DNA of 64,000 bases. It comes from Macrostomum hystrix (Eukaryota; Platyhelminthes; Macrostomidae). Under the pieces are notes generated by a model. The model was not told the DNA's origin. It ran no database searches and saw nothing but the letters and a program-made list of their open reading frames with translations. Shown one piece after another: positions 56,105 through 64,000 of the stretch; position 1 is the stretch's first letter, and every line of letters starts with the position of its first letter. Both the position numbers and the translations under genes were made by a program. The stretch covers positions 613,501-677,500 of the forward strand of contig CATNEN010000012.1 of assembly GCA_950097015.1 (NCBI GenBank). Reading direction: 5' to 3'.

Positions 56105-59100
56105 TGATTTCTCTCACAGATTACTCACAGATTCCTCACAGACTAATCACAAATTTCTCACAGAGTCATCACAGATCCATCACAGATTCATCACAGACTA
56201 CGCAGATGACTGTCAGATCCATCACAGATTCATCACAGATGTCACGCAGATGACTTTCAGATTCCTCTCAGATGTCACGCAGATGACTTTCAGATTCCTC
56301 TCAAATGTCACGCAGATGACTTTCAGATTCGTCACAGATGTCACGCAGATGACTTTCAGATTCCTCACAGATGTCACGCAGATGACTTTCAGATTCCTCA
56401 CAGATGTCACGCAGATGACTTTCAGATTCCTCACAGATGTCACGCAGACGACTTTCAGATTCGTCTCAGATGTCACGCAGATGACTTTCAGATTCGTCAC
56501 AGATGTCACGCAGATGACTTTCAGATTCCTCACAGATGTCACGCAGATGACTTTCAGATTCGTCTCAGATGTCACGCAGATGACTGTCAGATTCATCACA
56601 GATGTCACGCAGATGACTTTCAGATTCGTCACAGATGTCACGCAGATGACTTTCAGATTCCTCTCAAATGTCACGCAGATGACTTTCAGATTCCTCACAG
56701 ATGTCACGCAGATGACTTTCAGATTCGTCTCAGATGTCACGCAGATGACTTTCAGATTCATCACAGATGTCACGCAGATGACTTTCAGATTCATCACGGA
56801 TTCATCACAGATTCATCACAGATTCATCACAGGTTCATCAAAGATTCATCACAGATTCATCACAGATTCATCACAGATTTATCACAGGTTCATCACAGAT
56901 TCATCACAGCTGTCACGCAGATGACTTTCAGATTCATCACAGATTCATCACAGATTCATCACAGGTTCATCACAGATTCATCACAGATTCATCACAGATT
57001 CATCACAGATTCATCACAGATTCATCACAGATTCATCACAGATTCATCACAGATTCATCACAGATTCATCACAGATTCATCACAGATTCATCACAGATTC
57101 ATCACAGATTCATCACAGATTCATCACAGATTCATCACAGATTCATCACAGATTCATCACAGATTCATCACAGGTTCATCACAGATTCATCACAGATTCA
57201 TCACAGATTCATCACAGATTCATCACAGATTCATCACAGATTCATCACAGATTCATCACAGATTCATCACAGATTCATCACAGATTCATCACAGATTCAT
57301 CACAGATTCATCACAGATTCATCACAGATTCATCACAGATTCATCACAGATTCATCACAGATTCATCACAGATTCATCACAGATTCATCACAGCTGCCAC
57401 GCAGATGACTTTCAGATTCCTCTGAGATGACACGCAGATGACTTTCAGATTTATCACAGATGTCACGCAGATGACTTTCAGATTCCTCTCAGATGCCACG
57501 CAGATGACTTTCAGATTCCTCTCAGATGCCACGCAGATGACTTTCAGATTCATCTCAGATGTCACGCAGATGACTTTCAGATTCCTCTCAGATGTCACGC
57601 AGATGACTTTCAGATTCATCTCAGATGTCACGCAGATGACTTTCAGATTCCTCTCAGATGTCACGCAGATGACTTTCAGATTCATCTCAGATGTCACGCA
57701 GATGACTTTCAGATTCCTCTCAGATGTCACGCAGATGACTTTCAGATTCCTCTCAGATGTCACGCAGATGACTTTCAGATTCATCTCAGATGTCACGCAG
57801 ATGACTTTCAGATTCCTCTCAGATGCCACGCAGATGACTTTCAGATTCATCTCAGATGCCACGCAGATGACTTTCAGATTCATCACAGATGTCACGCAGA
57901 TGACTGTCAGATTCGTCTCAGATGCCACGCAGATGACTTTCAGATTCATCACAGATGCCACGCAGATGACTTTCAGATTCATCACAGATGCCACGCAGAT
58001 GACTGTCAGATTCGTCACAGATGTCACGCAGATGACTTTCAGATTCATCACAGATGTCACGCAGATGACTTTCAGATTCCTCTCAGATGTCACGCAGATG
58101 ACTTTCAGATTCATCTCAGATGCCACGCAGATGACTTTCAGATTCATCTCAGATGCCACGCAGATGACTTTCAGATTCATCACAGATGTCACGCAGATGA
58201 CTTTCAGATTCGTCACAGATGTCACGCAGATGACTTTCAGATTCATCACAGATGTCACGCAGATGACTTTCAGATTCATCACAGATGTCACGCAGATGAC
58301 TTTCAGATTCCTCTCAGATGCCACGCAGATGACTTTCAGATTCATCACAGATGTCACGCAGATGACTTTCAGATTCCTCTCAGATGTCACGCAGATGACT
58401 TTCAGATTCATCACAGATGTCACGCAGATGACTTTCAGATTCCTCTCAGATGCCACGCAGATGACTTTCAGATTCATCACAGATGTCACGCAGATGACTT
58501 TCAGATTCATAACAGATGTCACGCAGATGACTTTCAGATTCCTCTCAGATGCCACGCAGATGACTTTCAGATTCCTCTCAGATGTCACGCAGATGACTTT
58601 CAGATTCATCACAGATGTCACGCAGATGACTTTCAGATTCCTCTCAGATGTCACGCAGATGACTTTCAGATTCATCACAGATGTCACGCAGATGACTTTC
58701 AGATTCCTCTCAGATGCCACGCAGATGACTTTCAGATTCATCACAGATGTCACGCAGATGACTTTCAGATTCATCACAGATGTCACGCAGATGACTTTCA
58801 GATTCATCTCAGATGTCACGCAGATGACTTTCAGATTCATCTCAGATGTCACGCAGATGACTTTCAGATTCATCACAGATGTCACGCAGATGACTTTCAG
58901 ATTCGTCACAGATGTCACGCAGATGACTTTCAGATTCGTCACAGATGTCACGCAGATGACTTTCAGATACGTCACAGATGTCATGCAGATGACTTTCAGA
59001 TTCATCACAGATGTCATGCAGATGACTTTCAGATTCGTCACAGATGTCACGCAGATGACTTTCAGATTCGTCACAGATGTCACGCAGATGACTTTCAGAT

Positions 59101-59150
59101 TCGTCTCAGATGTCACGCAGATGACTTTCAGATTCGTCACAGTGATCCGC
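56105..59150. repeat. 3-kb higher-order satellite, 11-bp monomer organised in 33-bp units
   Basis: The central part (about 56780-57390) is a nearly uniform run of the 11-bp monomer CAGATTCATCA. On both sides three diverged 11-mers form a 33-bp unit: CAGATTCATCA, CAGATGTCACG, CAGATGACTTT. In the third block (57400-59140) variants CTCTCAG, GTCACAG and GCCACG alternate in multi-unit blocks. Because 33 is a multiple of 3, frames of more than 570 codons stay open on both strands; these are not accepted as genes. Confidence 0.95.
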
Positions 59151-59684
59151 TGCTATAAACGAATGTAATCCAACAATATTTGAAAAGATTTTGGCAACAA
59201 TTTTAAACTGGCAAGTGTCAGCCCAGGTTGAAAGTTAAATTAACGTTCATTAAGGACAAACAAATTACTATCTTACAATTGGAAACATTTAACCCTTTAT
59301 ACCAAGAATTAAGGCTCATTAAAAGTACACGCAGTTCTATACGTGGAAATAACTGTGCTAGAAAATTATAAAAAATGTGCAGAAGACATATGACCCTTTT
59401 ACGATCACTTATAAATTGCCTTCACTCGGGACTCACAAATTCTGGTCTCCCAGCCAACCACGGCCATGCTAGATGTGCATACATTATGGCTTTGAACATT
59501 TATCTGACTCTTAGGTCGCACTAAAGTCATGCACAGCATTGCCAGCAGTCTTATCATAGCTCGTATTATGGGACAGGAAATGCAACATTTTTCCAGTGCA
59601 GCTTGCCTGTAGAAATGCACAAATGTTTCGATAAATTCACACTCAGCGCCTAGGTTTTGCGTAACAGCAAGATAGAGCTCTAGA
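59151..59684. other. Upstream flank of the metalloprotease gene
   Basis: AT-rich intergenic DNA between the satellite and the ATG at 59685, expected to hold the promoter and 5' UTR of the metalloprotease. An open frame on the opposite strand (59405-59791) overlaps the signal-peptide exon and has no recognisable domain. Confidence 0.35.
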
Positions 59685-62600
59685 ATGCTGCTGCTGCTGC
59701 TGCTGCTGCTGCCGCTGGCGCATCTACCGCTACAGATCGCTCCTGATCCTGCCGATTCTGCTAGGAGTTCTGGAGTTCGCATCCTGCTCAATCAGACCTT
59801 CGCAAAGACTCTGTTTATTCTATGTAAGCGGCTGCATCAATAACATTTCCATAATAAACCGATTCTAATGCATCTGGGAAGCTTGATCGATGATGGGCAA
59901 GATGAAAATGGGTGCAGTGAACAAAGAGCTATTTATGCTAAATTATTAGGGAGAAGGGAGAAGGGAGAGAAGAGCAGAGAGGAGAAGGGAGAAAAGAGGA
60001 GAGGGGAGAAGAGATAGAAGAGGAGAGGGAGAATAGAGAGAAGAGGAGAAGGAAGAAGGGAGAGAAGGAGAGAGAAGAAGGGAGAGAAGGGGGAGAGAAG
60101 AAGGGAGAGAAGAGGAGAGGGGAGAACGGAGAGAAGGGGAGATGGGTGGGAAGAGGAGAAGGAGAAGGGAGAGAAAAGTAAAGGGGGAAGAAGGGTAGAA
60201 GGGAGAGGGGAGAAGGGGAGAAGGGGAGAAGGGAGAGGGGAGAAGGGGAGAAGGGGAGAGGGGAGAGGGGAGAAGGGGAGAAGGGAGAGGGGAGAAGGGG
60301 AGAAGGGGAGGGGAGAGAAGTGAGAGGATGCTATATTAGCGCATGTCAGGGGACGATTGTTGTGTCGATCGCATTGCTGAGTTCCCGGTTTACTCAGTCG
60401 GTTTTCTAAATCCCCAGGGGATGTTCGAATTTTCAACCAGCCGGAGTTCATCGAGACAACTTCCGTGCGGCTCCAGATCGACGCTGCCGGTAAGCTGAAT
60501 GTGAACTTCTCGGCATTCAGCCGCGACTGGCAGCTCTCGCTTACCGTCAACGGCTTCCTGCTGCCAAATCCGCTGCTCACGGAGCAACGCAGCGCAGTTG
60601 ACGGGACTCCGCTGAACCTGTCAGCGAGCGACCAGGACGTCTGGCAGCCGCTGCGGGGCCGGATGTACCTGGGCACTGCGGATGCAGGCTCAATGGAACA
60701 GGGCTGGGCTGCTGTGACCCTGATTGGCGATGGGGTGAGGAGCTGATGTCACATCCCGATGACACTGTCACATCCTGATGACACTGTCACATCCCGATGG
60801 CACTGTCACATCCTGATGACACTGTCACATCCTGATGACACTGTCACATCCCGATGACACTGTCACATCCTGATGACACCCTTACATCCCGACACCCTGA
60901 CACCTTTAGATTCGCGCCTACATTGTCACAAACATCAATGACTACATGCTGAACGTGCCGCTAGCGAATCAAACAGCATTGAACAATCTCGATAGTGCCA
61001 TTCGATTCGAAGAAAGAAAGCTCAGCTCTGCTCTGCGGTGAGTGGCGCAGTTTTTTATTCGTCCAGCCTTTTGCTAAATAACATAGTAAAACTAATTGTC
61101 TATTTATCGCGCACAAAGGATTTTCAAACAACTAATTGCTGATTAACAATAGGACTACCAAGCCAGGCCGCGCTGAGGCACAGTGCAAGTTTGTTTATAG
61201 GTAGCTCTTATGGGAAAAATCTGACCTTCGTCCAGAACCGTTGAATATCTCGACTTGATTCTTGTTTCAGAAGATGCGCAACAAAAAGTTGGCCCGTGTT
61301 CTTGAGTTTCATCTGCTTCCGTCGCTCCTATCGGGTGCAGCACAAAAAATAGACATGGGGGTAATTCCCCCCTTGGTAGTTCTACTGTTAAGCAATTATC
61401 ACCTTGACGTTTAACTCACCTTAAAGTGATGCCAACGACACTGAAGACTGGATCAATTTCAGCGGCAACATCAAAAAACAGGCGGCCGGCGGTAACATCA
61501 ATGAGCAGCCAGTTGGCGGCAACATCAGTCGCGCCGCAGGTGGCAATGCGACAATTAACTCCAGCCGGCCCAACCCCCACCTGCCTAGGCGAACCGACTT
61601 TGTCAACCTGGGACCCCTGCCCAAGGTGGCCAAGGGCCGGGAGATTTACGCAGAGTTCGGCGTTATTATCGACCAGGTGCGCATGCTTCATGTACAGCTA
61701 ACATGGAATGCTGCATACTACTATGAGTAGTGAAGTTAGCATTTAGATTTTCATATATTAAATTTCTAGACTTGGCTCGACGCGCTGACACAGGGGTACA
61801 GGATCGACAGGGACTCAGCCCTGCTGTTCACAGCGGAACTGCTCAACTATGTAAAAAGAGATTGTCTTCGAGTACATAACATCTCCTACAGAGTTTTATT
61901 CAATCTCACCTGCGCTAACAAGCACCTTACTAATTTCAGGCTCAGCTGTGGTACCTGCATCCTAGTCTTGGCTATCGCATGTGGCTGAGGCTTAACTATG
62001 TCACTGTTCTAACTGCTTCTCTACGCGTGTACGAAAAAGAGGTCTGGGGCAGACATTTTACCATTTACTTAGTCCTAGAGAGTCTCCAATTCCCATGTCT
62101 CTAATTAGTCCACAAAAGCTTGCTCAATCCTAAAAGAACTTTGAGCAGATCTGCCGCTGGCAAGCCAAGCTAAAGAGGAATGTCAAAAGCGCCTTTGTAA
62201 TCATCTTAACTGGGTGAGTCATTATCTTAACTGGGTGAGTCATTATCTTAACTGGGTGAGTCATTATCTGAACTGGGTGAGTCATTATCTTAACTGGGTG
62301 AGTCATTATCTGAACTGGGTGAGTCATTATCTTAACTGGGTGAGTCATTATCTGAACTGGGTGAGTCATTATCTTAACTGGGTGAGTCATTATCTTAACT
62401 GGGTGAGTCATTATCTTAACTGGGTGAGTCATTATCTGAACTGGGTGAGTCATTATCTTAACTGGGTGAGTCATTATCTTAACTGGGTGAGTCATCATCT
62501 TAACTGGGTGAGTCATTATCTTATCTTGGTTAGTCATCATCTGAACTGGGTGAGTCATTATCTTAACTGGGTGAGTCATCATCTTAACTGGGTGAGTCAT

Positions 62601-63085
62601 TATCTTATCTTGGTTAGTCATCATCTGAACTGGGTGAGTCATCATCTGAACTGGGTGAGTCATTAGATAGATAGATAGATAGTTAGATCCTCCCTGCCGT
62701 CTCGCAGCAACAGGCGGCACTGCAACGGCCTTGGCGGAGTGGCCTTCCCCAGCGAAGCCTGCAACGCGCAGTTGAAGAGCCGCCAGTGCGCCTGCGTCTA
62801 TCACCAACGCCTGCAGCCCAACACGCTAATCAGGGCGATTGCTCACGAGATCGGACACCTGTGAGAGCTGGGTGCGGCTACCTGTTAGTAAAAGAAAAAA
62901 AACAGTAATGTTTCACACCCGTTATATCGTGTTACACCTGTGCTAAAATCTCTCAGCGTCGGTATGCCGGACGACTACGCCGGCCGAAGCAGCCAGCTGT
63001 GTTTCTCTGGCCTCATGCGGTACGGCCTGTACGAGGACAGCGGCTGGTCAACCTGCGCCGTTCAGAACCTAGAGCGGTTTCTGTT
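59685..63085 (+). CDS. ADAM-like secreted/membrane metalloprotease, partial at right edge
   Basis: Exons with matching phase: 59685-59823, 60418-60734, 60910-61037, 61427-61676, 61770-61850, 61940-62041 (end could be 62026), 62149-62213, 62708-62860, 62957-63085. They give 454 codons so far, and the gene continues past the window. Residues 1-~20 are a leucine-rich signal peptide (MLLLLLLLLPLAHLPL). The prodomain contains FNQPEF, FSRDWQLSLTVNGFLLPN and WAAVTLIGDG, as in ADAM/ADAMTS prodomains. A spacer with several N-glycosylation sequons ends in PRRTDF. The catalytic domain includes ICRWQAKL, VIILTG, GLGGVAF and the zinc motif HEIGHLVGMPDD at about residues 407-418, then a Met-turn-like GLMRYG. 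The third zinc ligand position holds Asp rather than His. Later ADAM domains (disintegrin, Cys-rich) would lie beyond the edge. Confidence 0.82.
59945..60325 (+). repeat. Purine-rich repeat tract in metalloprotease intron 1
   Basis: Irregular GAGAAGGGGAGAAGG-type repeats, almost pure purine on the sense strand over about 380 bases, stopping about 90 bases before the acceptor at 60418. It could form triplex or R-loop structures. Confidence 0.88.
60745..60900 (+). repeat. 19-bp minisatellite filling metalloprotease intron 2
   Basis: About eight copies of TGATGACACTGTCACATCC with CCGATG variants. It begins about ten bases after the donor at 60735 and reaches almost to the acceptor of the next exon (60910), so the 175-base intron is nearly all repeat. 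Confidence 0.9.
62195..62665 (+). repeat. 21-bp minisatellite whose unit spans the exon/intron junction
   Basis: About 21 copies of TTAACTGGGTGAGTCATTATC. The first copy is the real exon end: the codons for ILTG finish in ACTGG and the donor GTGAGTCATT starts at 62214. Every further copy repeats the last exon bases and a consensus donor. Variants are TGAACTGG, CATCATC and two copies of TTATCTTGGTTAGTCATC. A GATA run (TAGATAGATAGATAGATAG) follows the array. Confidence 0.95.
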
Positions 63086-63119
63086 GTAAGAAAGTAACTC
63101 AGAAAGAAGAGGCTTGAAA

Positions 63120-64000
63120 TCTGAGACTCACTGAATCCCACTGACTCTCGCTGACTCTCACTGACTCTCGCTGACTCTCACTGAATCTCGCTGACTCTCA
63201 CTGAATCTCGCTGACTCTCACTGACTCTCACTGACTCTCGCTGACTCTCACTGACTCACGCTGACTCTCACTGACTCTCGCTGACTCTCACTGACTCTCG
63301 CTGACTCTCACTGAATCTCGCTGACTCTCACTGAATCTTGCTGACTCTCACTGAATCCCACTGACTCTCGCTGACTCTCACTGACTCTCGCTGACTCTCA
63401 CTGACTCTCGCTGACTCTCACTGAATCTCGCTGACTCTCACTGAATCCCACTGACTCTCGCTGACTCTCACTGAATCTCGCTGACTCTCACTGACTCTCA
63501 CTGACTCTCACTGACTCTCACTGACACTCACTGACTCTCGCTGACTCTCACTGACTCTCACTGACTCTCACTGACTCTCGCTGACTCTCACTGACTCTCA
63601 CTGACTCTCGCTGACTCTCACTGACTCTCGCTGACTCTCACTGACTCTCGCTGACTCTCACTGAATCTCGCTGACTCTCACTGACTCTCACTGACTCTCA
63701 CTGACACTCACTGACTCTCGCTGACTCTCACTGACTCTCACTGACTCTCACTGACTCTCGCTGACTCTCACTGACTCTCACTGACTCTCGCTGACTCTCA
63801 CTGACTCTCGCTGACTCTCACTGACTCTCGCTGACTCTCACTGAATCTCGCTGACTCTCACTGAATCTCGCTGACTCTCACTGAATCCCACTGACTCTCG
63901 CTGACTCTCACTGACTCTCGCTGACTCTCACTGACTCTCGCTGACTCTCACTGAATCTCGCTGACTCTCACTGAATCCCACTGACTCTCGCTGACTCTTA
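63120..64000 (+). repeat. 10/20-bp minisatellite in the last visible metalloprotease intron
   Basis: Units CTGACTCTCA and CTGACTCTCG alternate as a 20-bp dimer, with CTGAATCTCG and CTGAATCCCA variants arranged in recurring blocks. It starts about 35 bases after the donor at 63086 and runs off the window. The sense strand repeats CTGAC followed by pyrimidines. Confidence 0.95.

Noticed and set aside
57377-59168. Open frames of more than 570 codons on both strands
   Set aside because: They lie wholly in the 33-bp satellite. A period divisible by 3 keeps frames open by itself, and the peptides are pure repeats of one 11-residue block.
62214-62666. Coding frame of VSHYLNW repeats after the metalloprotease exon
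   Set aside because: It is in a different frame from the exon, which reads into TGA at the first repeat, and it lies in the intron.

Overview
The window is nuclear DNA of an invertebrate animal. Coding exons are split by GT-AG introns with consistent phases. The proteins have animal counterparts: an AKAP1-type KH/Tudor protein, an amine-type GPCR, an ADAM-like metzincin, a C2H2 zinc-finger protein and an ER PDI-like protein. A short TTAGGG telomeric tract and tRNA-headed SINE-like elements are also present. Long CAG/polyglutamine tracts and very abundant minisatellites would fit a repeat-rich lophotrochozoan such as a free-living flatworm, but the phylum cannot be fixed from sequence alone. 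No bacterial, viral or CRISPR features were seen.

Layout. 1-8.0 kb: minisatellites, two small hypothetical ORFs, a KH-like hypothetical gene (3831-4283) and a SINE-like element. 8.1-9.8 kb: an intronless three-finger C2H2 protein (+). 10.6-11.4 kb: a 23-bp minisatellite. 12.1-15.2 kb: a six-exon ER thioredoxin-fold/PDI-like gene (-), head to head with the four-exon pyridoxamine-phosphate oxidase gene PNPO (15.7-17.1 kb, +). 17.5-19.5 kb: a 22-bp minisatellite. 23.05-28.93 kb: a four-exon AKAP1-like gene (+) with a minisatellite in each intron. 30-33 kb: two large arrays. 33.4-47.2 kb: a long multi-exon gene of unknown family with glutamine tracts (+), and a large array in nearly every intron. 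47.3-48.8 kb: two arrays of the same unit in opposite orientation. 49.2-52.3 kb: a polyglutamine protein with repeated EWTVYET motifs (-), with two possible C-termini. 53.0-55.8 kb: a two-exon muscarinic-like GPCR (+). 56.1-59.15 kb: a 3-kb higher-order satellite (11-bp to 33-bp). 59.7 kb to the right edge: an ADAM-like metalloprotease (+), incomplete at the edge.

The gene models were built by hand. Every exon join used has matching phase, which makes the PDI-like, PNPO, AKAP1-like, GPCR and metalloprotease models fairly strong. The genes do not form one pathway; they are ordinary neighbours on a chromosome. The most striking feature is how intronic minisatellites relate to splice sites. In the metalloprotease gene the repeat unit is itself an exon end plus its 5' splice site, so about 21 tandem donors follow the real one, and only the first keeps the frame open. 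A smaller case lies at 44.01-44.13 kb. Two AKAP1 introns carry arrays whose units resemble 5' or 3' splice sites in the sense direction.
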